In this document: one piece after another, positions 25,001-35,282 of the stretch
How positions within the stretch are numbered: position 1 is the stretch's first letter
How the letters are laid out: the number at the start of each line of letters is the position of its first letter
Source of the DNA: Chaenocephalus aceratus
Taxonomy: Eukaryota > Chordata > Actinopteri > Perciformes > Channichthyidae
Length of the DNA stretch: 64,000 nt
Direction: 5' to 3'
NCBI GenBank assembly: GCA_023974075.1
Contig: JAMFTG010000060.1
Span: 186,001-250,000, forward strand
Translations under genes and position numbers: made by a program
The notes under the pieces: model-generated
Databases searched by the model: none
Seen by the model: the letters and a program-made list of their open reading frames with translations, nothing else
Told to the model about the DNA's origin: nothing

Positions 25001-25085
25001 TTGTTGTTGTTTTCCTCAGGTGCGTTATGGTGTAGATGTTGGTACAGTGAACTATGACAACATCAGACCTCGTGATGGAGTTTGA
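22018..25085 (+). CDS. Two-Ig-domain membrane receptor, copy C (one frameshift in D1)
   Basis: Exons: signal 22018-22078 (MDEFKRIQMSLFLVLLLQ), D1 22312-22642, D2 22786-23076, stalk 23230-23319, transmembrane 23722-23814, tail 23914-23942 and 25020-25085 (TGA). All splice sites are consensus and all other exons keep phase. The D1 exon is 331 nt, one more than a multiple of three. The extra base lies near 22475 (CAGATTTCAAGAAGCC), just after DGQI. It stops the main frame after a few codons, while the rest of the domain (KSDRLRVTEKC) is in the next frame. Both domains keep the four-cysteine pattern. The transmembrane segment contains an Asp (VIVDVAAL) that copy D lacks. The tail ends GTVNYDNI, fitting an ITIM and a YxN site. 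It is either a very young pseudogene or an assembly indel. AATAAA lies at 25484. Intron 6 carries a solo LTR. Confidence 0.8.
23981..24524. mobile_element. Solo LTR in intron of gene C
   Basis: A 544-bp insertion absent from the matching intron of copy D. It starts TGTTACGTCCC, ends GTAACAACA and is flanked by ACAGT on both sides (23976-23980 and 24525-24529). TG...CA ends with a 5-bp duplication are typical of Ty3/gypsy-type LTRs. No internal coding region remains. Confidence 0.75.
24555..24940. repeat. GAAGGGAT-type minisatellite in gene C intron 6
   Basis: Imperfect GAAGGGATG / GGAGGGATGAAG repeats, homologous to those in copies B and D. Confidence 0.8.
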
Positions 25086-25735
25086 GCAACACTTCTGCCT
25101 CCATCAGACTCCACTGATCAACAACGTCTACATCCATCTTCATGTTTCACTTCAGGAGTGGAAGATTAAACATCATTTTCAGTTATCTATTGTATAATTT
25201 ATGACATTACGCAGCTGGATTTGAACTCAGTCTAACAGGAATTAGTTTTTAACGCTTGTTTACTTTCTCATATTATCTTCCAGCTGAAGGTTTCAGAGCT
25301 GATTTTAAGATGTATTGCTTGTTGTTGAAGCTACTGCAGATTTAGTTCGGTTTAATATTTCTGTGTGCAGAATAACTTATTTTAATCCACTTTCATTTAG
25401 CGTTGCTGTTAACATAACATATGTTTTCAGCATTCATTGAGTCTAATCTAATTGAGTCCTGATTTATATACTGTATATGTGCAAATAAAGACATGTTTAT
25501 CTTAGACCTACACTGTGTTCTGTGATTCCTTCATGTACTAACTACTATTACTATGAATATCATGCCTTTACTTATAAAACAACCTCCCTCCTTTTCTCCA
25601 CTTCTAGTGAGCCTTCCCTCTGTTGGGTATAAAAGCAAAGCAAAGAAATGCACCAAAAGTGACACGAGAATGCTCAGAAACATAACTCAGGTTACCCTTA
25701 GATGCCCTTGAGTGACTGGACCCTACGCTCTTCCC

Positions 25736-25960
25736 TAAGTGGGTCAAACATGACCCGCATTAGAATAATATGTGTTTTTATGCCACTTTTGTCATTTTGG
25801 TTAAGAAAAATCACTTGTATAATATTTAGTATTATATTTTGGTTCACACTAGAAATATTTGATATTTTTCACTATTTATAATTTTTTAAAAAAAATGTAC
25901 ATTTTGAAAATAAAACGAAATTCCATAGAAAATGTATGCGGGTAATTTTTGACCCACACT
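25736..25960. mobile_element. Small MITE with GTGGGTCAAA termini
   Basis: It begins AAGTGGGTCAAACATGACCC and ends TTTTTGACCCACACT, which are imperfect inverted termini. Its left part recurs at about 45010-45165 (GTGGGTCAAAAAGGACCCGC), so it is a dispersed non-autonomous element. Confidence 0.6.
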
Positions 25961-26109
25961 GAAAAAAAAAGGCTGTTGGATTAATATGTTTTTAATATGG
26001 AAACCGGTTGCACACATGAAAAACATGTGTAATCAAAACTATTCCATTATGTTAAAGACACACATCTATGTTATGTCAAAGAAACATGAAATTGTTAGGT
26101 TAATGTTAA

Positions 26110-26446
26110 TTATAAAACATTGCCCGTCTCCTCCCATCACTCTCCTCCTCTGCTGCTGAAACCCTGATTCATGCATTCATCACTTCACGACTCGACTACT
26201 GCAATAGCATCCTCTACGGCATACCATCCAACCTAATCAATAAACTCCAACATATCCAGAACTCTGCTGCCCGCCTCCTCACCCACACCCGCTCCCGAGA
26301 CCACATCACTCCCGTCCTCCAGAACCTCCACTGGCTCCCCGTCCGTCAAATAATGAACTTCAAAGTCCTCCTCATTACTCACAAAACCCTCAACAATCAG
26401 GCCCCCCCTACCTCACAGACCTGCTGCACCACCACGCCCCTTCCCG
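26110..26446 (+). mobile_element. LINE reverse-transcriptase C-terminal fragment
   Basis: It reads [20 protein letters not shown], then IQNSAARLLTHTRSRDHITP and LHWLPVRQIMNFKVLL, the hallmark of L2/CR1-type fish LINEs. It is truncated at both ends and interrupts the left end of the tandem array. Confidence 0.75.
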
Positions 26447-27390
26447 CACTTCAGTTTAGGGGGGTAGTTCAGGTTCATTGCATACATTAGTCCAAACAGC
26501 ATGGTAGCAGCTAATGCAATGTTGTCCACATAAGTTAGTACCTGTTGGCCTTCCAGGACAATCTGTCCTCTGGTCTCCTCTGTCCTCTGGTCTCCTCTGT
26601 CCTCCTCTGTCCTCTGGTCTCACATGTCTTCTGGTCTCATGGTGGAATTGTGTTTGACAACATAAAGGCCCACTGTAATCCCCTCAATGGACCGCAGAAT
26701 GACATCTTCATCTTCTGCCTGCAGAGTGCACTGTCACAAAAGGAACAGAGTGAGATCTAACAAATCAATACTTATATATACCCATTACTAAATCCCTGTG
26801 TTTTACAAGTACATTTGGTGAGATTTCAGAACTTTTAAGCCTCCTTGTTATCTGATATACTCCTTTCTGACCTGATAAAAAATGTTTAATTTCCTATATC
26901 CGTTTTAAATTAAAAGCCCTCTAGCTTTTCAGTGTAGTCTGGCTATTAAACAAAAAACAGGGATGTTCACATACTTTAGCCTATATACTATGTGGTGTTT
27001 CAATAAATACATATTTTAAAGCCCAAAAAAAAAAATCAAAAGGTCAAATATTACTTCTACTGACCACAAACTCTCTCATTGAGGTACACACACAGCCCCT
27101 TGAGAAGACATTCCCTCCCTAAATCGACATCATCAACCTAAGTGAAGGGGAATAAGAAAATAACATTTCTATTTTTCTCAATGAAATGTGTCCACTATTG
27201 ACTCGATGTATAATTTCCTTAAAATGAATTCTTACTTGAGTCATGTTTGACATAATACAGTTCAGACGCTGGCCTATCTGTCCTCCTCTCTTCTCAAAAA
27301 TCTTCAGAAGTTTGTCGGATAGCACATCCAGCTGAGAGAGAACTCTTGATTGGAGGGGCAGGGTTGTTATGCACTTAAACTCCACATTTA
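26447..27390 (-). pseudogene. 3' exons of a multi-copy fish gene, array copy 0 (truncated)
   Basis: Two minus-strand exons remain. One, about 27385-27237, encodes LQSRVLSQLDVLSDKLLK and then FEKRGGQIGQRLN. The last exon, from 26718, encodes AEDEDVILRSIEGITVGLY. Its 3' end is cut at 26447 where a LINE fragment joins. These phrases recall an uncharacterised fish family with a conserved LSDKLL...GG...LYALNL.YP.ELKYTFE region. That family match is from memory and its function is unknown. Confidence 0.5.
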
Positions 27391-27622
27391 TCAAAGAAAA
27401 GAAAATATCACAGTCATAAAAATCATGAAATCATTTCCTAATGATGTTATGATTGTAGTTGTGTGCTTTCCTCAAAACGATGCAGAGAAACTAGTCCATG
27501 CATTTGTTACTTCAAGGCCAGCTTATTGTAACTCTTTATTATCAGGGTGTACCAAAAAGTCCGTTAAGTTGCTTCAGCTGATTCGAAATGTATTGACCAG
27601 AGCACGGAGAAGGGACCACATT
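27380..27622 (+). mobile_element. L2-type LINE RT fragment, repeated in each array unit
   Basis: The + strand reads [20 protein letters not shown] and [18 protein letters not shown], matching the RT of the L2-like LINE at 43.0-44.1 kb. Homologous pieces occur at about 36395-36570 and 40215-40400. It is interrupted here by the insertion at 27623. Confidence 0.75.
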
Positions 27623-27797
27623 TCAATCAGGAGAGACATGATGTATGGAATACATATTTATTATCGGTCACATTATATCAATGAAACATAATGATGACAG
27701 TTCATCACAAATGAATGAAATGTTGTTTTGGCGATTAGGCCCAGGTTTTTGTAGGATATCAATCGGGAAGGAAAGAACCGTTTCCGATGAACCCCCC
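27623..27797. repeat. Split direct repeat A1 of the recombinase element
   Basis: Begins TCAATCAGGAGAGACATGAT directly after the ATT junction. It is about 98% identical to 28451-28625, differing at about three bases, and the match ends at a run of C. Confidence 0.9.
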
Positions 27798-27865
27798 TGG
27801 GTCTAGACACTGGTGGTGGTGATAAGTGGTTAGGTCCGGTTGGAAGGGAGAAGGTTAAGCTTGGT

Positions 27866-28190
27866 CCTGAGTTCAATCAATCGATCAATCAATGTTTAGT
27901 CATATAGCCCAATATCACGAATGTTCCATTTGTCTCAGTGGTCTTCACAGTGTGTACAGAATATCAGTATGACAATACGACACCCTCTGTCCTTAGACCC
28001 TCACATCGTACAAGGAAAAACTTCAGAAGAAAACCCAGTTTAAAGGGAAAAATGGGAGAAACCTCAGGGAGAGCAACAGAGGAGGGATCCCTCTCCCAGG
28101 ACGGACAGACGTGCAATAGATGCCGTGTGTAAATTGAAAAGATAATACATTTGCAACATAGGTAGTCCAAATGTTTGGAAATGCATGTGT
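27866..28190 (-). mobile_element. L2 LINE 3' tail nested in the recombinase element
   Basis: The minus strand reads into CCCTGAGGTTTCTCCCATT and ends in ATTGATTGATCGATTGATT. It is homologous to 1713-1962 and 42525-42700. It separates A1 from B1, which are contiguous in intact elements of this class, so it inserted later. Confidence 0.7.
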
Positions 28191-28234
28191 GTGCATGCAT
28201 GGAGTTGAAAGCAGGAGGCGAAGGGGTGGAGGAG

Positions 28235-28447
28235 GGTTGCGCGTTGACACCTGGAAGACAGCTGATAGAACAGGGGAGAGCATATATAGAGGGATTAACA
28301 GGTGCGATCATTAGGCTTGTAAATGGAGGGGCGTGATAGGTTAGCTGAGGAGTGGCGCTCCCTGTCATTTAGATGCAGGGAGCAAGTATTGCCATGACGA
28401 GCAATACGGAGTGTTAGGTCTTCCTGTCTGAACTTGCGCTAAGCTTC
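28235..28447. repeat. Split direct repeat B1 of the recombinase element
   Basis: 213 bp, starting GGTTGCGCGTTGACACCTGG and ending GCGCTAAGCTTC. It differs from 32665-32877 at one position (GAGTGGCG versus GAGTAGCG). Confidence 0.93.
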
Positions 28448-28450
28448 ATT

Positions 28451-28625
28451 TCAATCAGGAGAAACATGATGTATGGAATACATATTTATTATCGGTCACA
28501 TTATATCAATGAAACATAATGATGACAGTTCATCACAAATGAATGAAATGTTGTTTTGGCGATTAGGCCCAGGTTTTTGTAGGATATCAATCGGGAAGGG
28601 AAAAACCGTTTCCGATGAACCCCCA
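28451..28625. repeat. Split direct repeat A2 of the recombinase element
   Basis: Copy of A1, joined to B1 through ATT (28448-28450), forming the sequence expected of a circular intermediate junction. Confidence 0.9.
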
Positions 28626-28734
28626 AAAGAATGAAGTATGAAGTACTGAATGTGAATAATCTTACCTTGTGGGATGCAGCGGAAATCTATGGATGGAAAG
28701 GAGAGGTTAATACATGTGAGGATTTAAGCGACTG

Positions 28735-29245
28735 ATGCCTCCCGGGCATCCTTCCTGGACGTACAGGGCTTCCCGGACGTACAGGGCATCCCGGATGGGG
28801 CATCCTGGATGTACAGGGCGTCCCGGACGTACGGGGCATCCCGGAGGGGGCATCCTGGCCGTACAGGGCGTCCCGGACGTACGGGGCATCCCGGGTGAGC
28901 GGGGACTACCCGGACGCACCGAGCGACCCGACCAGTGCCCCGGGGCACCCGGAACGTGCGAGGCTTCCCGAATGTGCGGGGTAACCTGACTTTAGCAGGG
29001 AAACATTATACGGACCGGAGGTTTCACGACCCGGACATACGGGGCTTCCCGGACGTACGGGGCATCCTGGACGTACAGGGCATCCCGGACATACGGGGCA
29101 TCCTGGCCATACAGGGCATCCTGGACGTACAGGGCGTCCCAGACGTACGGGGCATCCCGGAGGGGGCATCCTGGCCGTACAGGGCGTCCCGGACGTACGG
29201 GGCATCCCGGGTGAGCGGGGACTACCCGGACGCACCGGGCTGACA
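28735..29245. repeat. GC-rich GTAC minisatellite in the recombinase element
   Basis: Tandem words such as GGACGTACGGGGCATCCCGG and CATCCTGGCCGTACAGGGCG. A block of about 90 bp ending GACTACCCGGACGCACCG occurs twice, at about 28830-28921 and 29150-29240. Collagen-like frames here are products of the repeat. It lies just downstream of the recombinase ORF on the coding strand. Confidence 0.9.
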
Positions 29246-29264
29246 TGCTAAGAACCACCACCAG

Positions 29265-30086
29265 TTATATGCATACGTACCAATTTGTTAAGGTTTGGAG
29301 AGACCTTTGGATAGCCAGCACGGCATTGAGGTCGGGGCGAATGTAGGATGAGAAAGCGGAGGAGGACCACCGTCCGAGTTGTTGCAGGGATGAGGATGAG
29401 ACACCTTGATTAGCAGCGGAAGTAGCTGCGCCTATTCTAAAGGAGTGCCCCGTGTATAGAAGGGGTGATAACCCGGATTTAATGAGGACTTGTTTTAAAT
29501 AGACATTGAACTGTCGTTGCGTTAAAGGAAAATTCCCTGAGATAAGGAATAATGGTGAGAGAGGATTAGAGGTAGGTCTAAGCCGTAGGAACTTGATCAT
29601 GGCCTTATAAGGGCAGAACTGGGAGTCCATGCGGGCGGCGATGACGGAGCAGGCGCCGCCGCATTTGGAGTGTTTAAGATATAAACTAAAGTGGCTAGCG
29701 TGAAAGGATATGTCAGAAAGCTGACGTCTCGATTGGAATCGAAAGTAAGGGAAGCTGTGGTAAATTCGCCTGGTCTGAGAAAGGCATAAAAAGCTAGGAG
29801 AAATAGAGCATCGAGTAGTGCATCGATATAAGGGGAGAATAACCCACTTCTAAGTTTGGAGAGCATGAGGCGTAAAGTGGAGAGTGTAATAGGGCGTCTC
29901 CGGTCTAAGACGGGGGAAACGTTTTAATGAGACCTTTGAGGATGAGTTTGACTGACTGGTTTGCGAACAGGCTGGGAAAGCCGGGATCGGAACGCGAACG
30001 TTAAACTGAACTCCTGCTAAGAGGCCCCGGATGTATTGGGGTTTGAGGTGGCGATCAGTGGCACAGTAGCACATGAAGGCACACAC
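29265..30086 (-). pseudogene. Tyrosine recombinase of the split-repeat element (frameshifted)
   Basis: The minus strand encodes three overlapping-frame blocks. The N-terminal core-binding part is at 30086-29855 (CATDRHLKPQYIRGLLAGV). The first catalytic Arg lies in YAFLRPGEFT (about 29866-29710). The C-terminal catalytic part is at 29630-29265, with GHSFRIGAATSAA (H-x-x-R), LGRWSSSAF (the W position) and SSYIR (nucleophilic Tyr). All five recombinase landmarks can be seen. Two frame breaks, near 29860 and 29710, inactivate it. The pattern is that of Ngaro/Crypton-like recombinases that make and join circular DNA. Position next to the B1-A2-B2 end fits a DIRS-order element. Confidence 0.8.
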
Positions 30087-30370
30087 GGTGGAGATGAGAA
30101 CAGGTTTAAGTGTGATGCCTACGGAAAAGCAAAACGTCGCAAACGTTCTCCAAGCGAAATCATATGTTTTGAGGGTGGACGCGCTAAGCCCTTCCTCATA
30201 AACCTGCTGATTCGAGGTGCCTTTCTAGGGGGCTTCTATTTAAGAGAGAGAGAGATGCAGGGGAGGAATCCTGACGGGTTGAGCGCTGGCTCCTGGGCAG
30301 AGGTTCCGGAACGTCTTGTGGGCTGACTGCGGTGATCTATGGATGAAATGAGAGATTAACATGTGGATTA

Positions 30371-30700
30371 AACAATCGGCCGGAATCACTGCCGGGCTTA
30401 CTGTACATCATAAGATGCTGACCCGAAGGTCGACGGCCGGAATCAGCGCCGGACTTACGAGAACACTACCACTAAACAACGGCCGGAATCGCTGCCGGGC
30501 TTACTGTTCTCTGCTGGGCTTACTGTACATCATAAGATGCTTGACCCGAGATCCACCGGCCGGAATCAGGCCGGGCTTACGTACTACCACTAAACAACGG
30601 CCGGAATCGCTGCCGGGCTTACTGTACATCATAGGATGCTGACTCGGAAGTCGACGGCCGGAATCAGCGCCGGGCTTACGTGAACACTACCACTAAACCT
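30371..30700. repeat. GGCCGGAATC tandem repeat
   Basis: Three copies of an approximately 110-bp composite made of two cassettes. Both start GGCCGGAATC and continue to GCCGGGCTTAC. One is followed by TGTACATCATAAGATGCTGA and the other by GAACACTACCACTAAAC. It lies upstream of the recombinase gene on the coding strand. Confidence 0.85.
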
Positions 30701-30779
30701 TGCCGACACGATGGTCGATGACCTGCGATGCAGGGTTAAACATGCACAGATGAACACTACCACTAAATGTATAGATACC

Positions 30780-30965
30780 AGGAAAGAGAGATCTTGGATG
30801 GCCGTCTGGTTGTTGTAGGGATGAGGAATAATTACCTTGATTGCGGCAGGGTTGCTGCACCTATCCTGGACGAAGCCCTGAAATGCTATTAAGACACCAC
30901 CACCAGTTATATGCATGTTTACCATAGGTAAACTGAGAGATCTAGGATTGCCGGCACGAGTCGAT
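30780..30965 (-). pseudogene. Second, older relic of the recombinase 3' region
   Basis: The minus strand at about 30885-30795 matches, base by base with many changes, the DNA for FRIGAATSAANQG...SSLQQ of the recombinase at 29265-29630 (for example GGATAGGTGCAGCAACCCTG against AGAATAGGCGCAGCTACTTC). Next to it stands the same ACCACCACCAGTTATATGCAT word as at 29258. The tandem relic suggests an internal duplication or a nested older element. Confidence 0.55.
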
Positions 30966-32664
30966 GTCCGGGGGAAGAGGGAGATGTAGACAATGTAATG
31001 CAGCTGTTAGCTTGAGTACAATGATACATGAATGTTATACCCTGGCTTATCGTAAGCCATGTGAGCATGAACCAATATAAATGAGACAATATGCGCAGCA
31101 TAAAATGATGTATGCTTAGGTAAATACTGAAACATGACCCATAATATGGGACTAGCTTAATTAGCAGTTTAATTACGCCACGGTGAGACATAGATGCACT
31201 TGATGGGTGATTAGACTGTCTTCTATCATCTTACGTGAACTTCTCTTTCTCCCTGAAGAAACTCCCCAAAAACCCCACGGATGGGCAGTATCCGTGAATA
31301 AAAACGAAGACTCATTGAGTGTCTGAGTGAGTAGATACGGCCGCTGCTAATGTGTGGCGTTAATGCGGGTGGGGGGGGGGGTTTGAAAGATTATTTTCCA
31401 TGTGGTTCCTGGCGCGAGGTACTGGCAAAGCTGCGGTTGCACCTGGGGCATACAGACCTCGGATGAGCGTCCTTGCAGGACTGCAGATGTGGAGGAATGT
31501 ACGATATGGGTGGTAGCAGACGTTTTCGTTAAAGTTATGACAAATCTTCTCGTCTTGCCTATGCTGCACCTGACGGCTTGACTATTATTCCCGGAAAACA
31601 GCATGGGAAAGACTCTAGCCCAACAAAATAAAATACTCAGTTACCTCTAATCATTAACCCATGTTTGTATAATTTAGTGAACTCTGTGTGTTGCTGCCAG
31701 CATACATGACACCTGACGTGGAAACGTTACTCGTGGAAGGGGCTACAGAGCTGCTAGACAGTCGAAAACGGTGCATTCCTCTGTCTGAATGTGCTGCGCT
31801 TTTGATAAATGTTTAGACAAAAGCTAAACTCTTATTGCACTTTTGGCAACGAGCATTCTCCACGTCGAGACGGGTAAAGTTTAACCACACCTCGGAGCGC
31901 GTTCTCTCCGCCACCTCCGCAGAGTGCTCCGCTGCATGTAGCAGCTGCGTGTGTGTGTAAACTGCCCCGCCCCCTCGCACGCAGACCGGGGAGAGAGATC
32001 TCGTCTGATCGAAAATACATCATAGACGCATTTGTTTGTCTTTTGCATATTAGAAATGAGTTGGCGCCATTCATTTCAGGTAACGCTGTGTTGAAGCTTG
32101 AAACTGCGTTAGTTACTGAGCATTGTAATGGGTAGTAATTACCCGACTGCATTAGTAATGCAAGTAATACGTTACTGAAACTCCATACTGTAACGCGTTA
32201 CACCCAACACTGCCTGGAACTCACCTTACCCCTCTTGCCAGCGCTACTCTGACGTCTATTTTAGAGTGAGGCGCAGGAGGAAGTAGCTTCAATGGGATGT
32301 AGCTTGAGCCCTGCCTGCCTGCAGGAGGGGTTGTGGTTTGAAGCCAGAATGGGTAAAGCTTCGCATGCGATGAGGACCCGTTTCGCGTGAAGCCGGAAGC
32401 GCCGCATTTGAGCGGCCCTGAAGCCAGTGATACCCTCTTGAGAGACTGAAGGTGTACGTCAAATGTTTGGGTGAAGTAACCCGTTTTCATTAAGCCGGAG
32501 GAACTTCCGTGGAGCCCGATTTCCTTGTCTTTTCCTCCCGCGTCCGGGTTTGCGGGGCGGCCGGCTGGAACCGCTAGCCGACTGGGGAACGCCGCCTGTA
32601 GCTTAATCCGCCAGACTGCGGAGCTGATGAATAATGCCTGGAGCTAGGACGAAGCTCTGCTGCT
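30966..32664. other. Interior of the recombinase element, no gene recognised
   Basis: No reverse transcriptase, RNase H or gag-like frame is visible on either strand. A MITE-like block ends at about 32213 with GTAACGCGTTACACCCAACACTG, a known style of fish DNA-transposon end. The rest is unassigned. Confidence 0.5.
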
Positions 32665-32877
32665 GGTTGCGCGTTGACACCTGGAAGACAGCTGATAGAA
32701 CAGGGGAGAGCATATATAGAGGGATTAACAGGTGCGATCATTAGGCTTGTAAATGGAGGGGCGTGATAGGTTAGCTGAGGAGTAGCGCTCCCTGTCATTT
32801 AGATGCAGGGAGCAAGTATTGCCATGACGAGCAATACGGAGTGTTAGGTCTTCCTGTCTGAACTTGCGCTAAGCTTC
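32665..32877. repeat. Split direct repeat B2 of the recombinase element
   Basis: 213 bp, one mismatch to B1. It is followed by ATT and then ACTCCTGTTTTGGCTCC, which is the continuation of the interrupted host sequence as seen intact at 40381. Confidence 0.93.
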
Positions 32878-32880
32878 ATT

Positions 32881-35282
32881 ACTCCTGTTTTGGCTCCATA
32901 GTGAGAATAACTTTTTATATCAAGTACGAACAACCAGGTTAGACTACATTACATTTCATTTAGTTTACGTTTTTTTCCAAAGCAACTTAAAACAAGTATT
33001 ACTGTAATATAAGACTACATATAAGAAACACCCTTATAGCCATTTCAACAAACAACACATTATCACTTTTGTGAAGGAGGCTTTATCGCAGAATGTTTGG
33101 CTTTTGCCTCTCGCTTTCTGAATAACTTTTGCCAAATAAATCAGAAAATGTGTATATCCCTGCAATGTTTGCAGTATGTAAATGTTAAGAATAAATATTC
33201 AGAAATCGTCAGACTAATACCAGTTTTCAATTAGTTACAGATGAAGTTTAAGTTAGTCAAGTAAATCACACACAACATTTGAATACTCATCATTTACTAC
33301 AGAGCCTTTGGAACAATGTTCAAAGCAAAGCTGAGGTCAATCTTCTCCACACCAATTACCTATCACAGAAAAATATATTTGAAATTATTTCATTATTCAC
33401 ACACAAATAAAACAAAAATGTTCTGCTCCTTAAAGGCGACATTTACCATTTAATGATGTACCTTTAGGTTAATATGAGCTTGGGGTAGTAATACAAAAAC
33501 TACAATTTCTTAAAGTGTACATTGAAAATTTGAATGTCATGATATCCAAAACATGTTTTTTGAGTAATAGCTGCTATGTGAAATGATAAAAAAATTAAAT
33601 TACAAAGATACTTCAAGAAAACCACCTCACCGGGTCAAAAAAGATCCACTTATGGAAGCTTGGGGTAGTAATACAAAAACCACAATTTCTTAAAATGTAT
33701 AGAATGTACATTCAAAATTTGAATGGCATGATATCTAAAACATGTTTTTTGAGGAATAGCTGGAATATGAAATGACAAAGATACTCTAAGAAAACCACCT
33801 CACCGAAATTATTTTTTCATATCGTGTCTCTCACGTTTTCCTCTTCCATTTTTTGTGAATGTTCCACATGAGAAGAGTTGGTGAGAGGGAAAAAAACTAT
33901 TTAATAACGACTGATTTTGTTTTATATTGTCAGGTACGTTCTACGTTTCCTCTTCCCTTTTTGTGAATGTGTTTCACGTGAGAGCAGTCAGTGTGAGGGA
34001 TAACTAATTGAACACTAATTTGTTGTATATTGTCAGGTACGTTCTATGTTTCCTCTTCCCTTTTTGTGAATGTTCTATGTGAGAGCAGTCATTGTGAGGG
34101 ATGACTAATTTAATAATGAGTTGTTGTATATAACCTGACAAAAAAAAGGCTGTTGGATTCACATGATTTTAATATGGACATCGGTTTGCAACATATTAAA
34201 AACGTGTGTACTCAAAACTATTCATTATGTTAAAGACACACAACTATGTTATGTCAAAGAAACATGAAATTGTTATGTTCATTTGAATATTTCCTTTAAT
34301 ATTAGGTAGATTCATTTACCTATGTTTAACCAACATGACATTTTAGGCTTTTAATATACTCAGTATATTTCATTTGTACCTGTTAAAGCCACATCAATGT
34401 TTTGTTTAAACTACATGCTATAGTTTTCTGTTTAAATCTACCTAGTGCTCAAGGGGTACATACGATTATGTATTGATGTAAATAGAAGCATTTTCGTACA
34501 TTCATCAACAGGATCCATCCTAATCCTCTTATATCTACAGCATTTATCATAACATTTTAAAACAAATAGTCAATAAAGACAAACACATTTCTTTGAACAA
34601 CATTCATGTATTTTTCTCAAAAAAATAAAACAATATTAACAACCACCACGCATCCAGTTTGAGCTTTTGTTTTTTCCATCATGCAGCCCCAGGAGAATTA
34701 ACAAATACATTGAAAATAAAGAAATAGAAGAAATAGAAAAATGTTTGTGATGCATGTACATTATTGTGTTAGAACACAGCAAGCACGCTTAAAGGAAACT
34801 ATTCTCCCGACCAAAATAAAGGTTTATTGGGCCAGATGGCAAAGGAAGGCTTATTTTTGTAACTCATTCAAAGTAAACAATTAACAGGAAATGTCAACGC
34901 CTAGCCGAAAAAAGGAAATGTTCTTGCAAATCCATTATTTAAATAGTAACCTGCTAATATGAAAGGGCACTTTAATGCAAAAAGAGAAATGGCATTGCTT
35001 TGGAAAAATACATGAAAGTATAAAAATGGCCTGGTTTCTTACCACATATGCACTAAAGAAAGTATTACAAATAAAAACAAGAACTGAACATTTTGAAGTA
35101 GTACATTAGTACAATTAGTGCAATTAGTACATTCTGAAACACAATGACCCCAGGAAAAACACACATTTCTGAAACATGCAAATCAAGCAAAAAGCATGAG
35201 CAAAGGAAGTGCAAGACAGTTGTATCGATGAAAGTCCAGTATGAAATGCTGTAAAAGTGCACAATGGTCCCATGGCAACAGC
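32881..35282. other. Array unit 1, right part; no functional gene seen
   Basis: It continues the unit interrupted at 27622. It includes an L2-type tail (about 32940-33000), two diverged copies of GGAAGCTTGGGGTAGTAATA-type sequence (from 33477 and 33656), promoter-like repeats at 33830-34135 and AT-rich DNA that forms the downstream region of the minus-strand exon at 35283-35656. Confidence 0.6.
33830..34135 (+). promoter_or_regulatory. Orphan copy of receptor promoter-proximal repeats
   Basis: Three units of about 100 bp with TTTCCTCTTCC and TTTTTGTGAATG words, homologous to those upstream of copies C and D, but no receptor exon follows. A second orphan copy is at 37595-37905. Confidence 0.55.

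Larger units (their letters stand above)
27623..32880 (-). mobile_element. Tyrosine-recombinase element with split direct repeats (Ngaro/PAT-like)
   Basis: On the + strand the layout is A1 (27623-27797), B1 (28235-28447), A2 (28451-28625), interior, B2 (32665-32877). A1/A2 differ at about three positions and B1/B2 at one. Read on the coding (minus) strand this is the A1-interior-B1A2B2 arrangement of Ngaro/PAT-type retrotransposons. Left, internal and right junctions all share ATT (27620-27622, 28448-28450, 32878-32880). Paralogous empty sites survive at 36561-36563 and 40381-40383. The interior has a broken recombinase gene and GC-rich tandem repeats but no recognisable reverse transcriptase or RNase H. 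An L2 3' tail inserted between A1 and B1. Confidence 0.8.

Noticed and set aside
28707..29261. Collagen-like Gly/Pro-rich frames on both strands
   Set aside because: They arise from the GC-rich GTAC minisatellite and occur in several frames at once, with no signal peptide or strict Gly-X-Y register.
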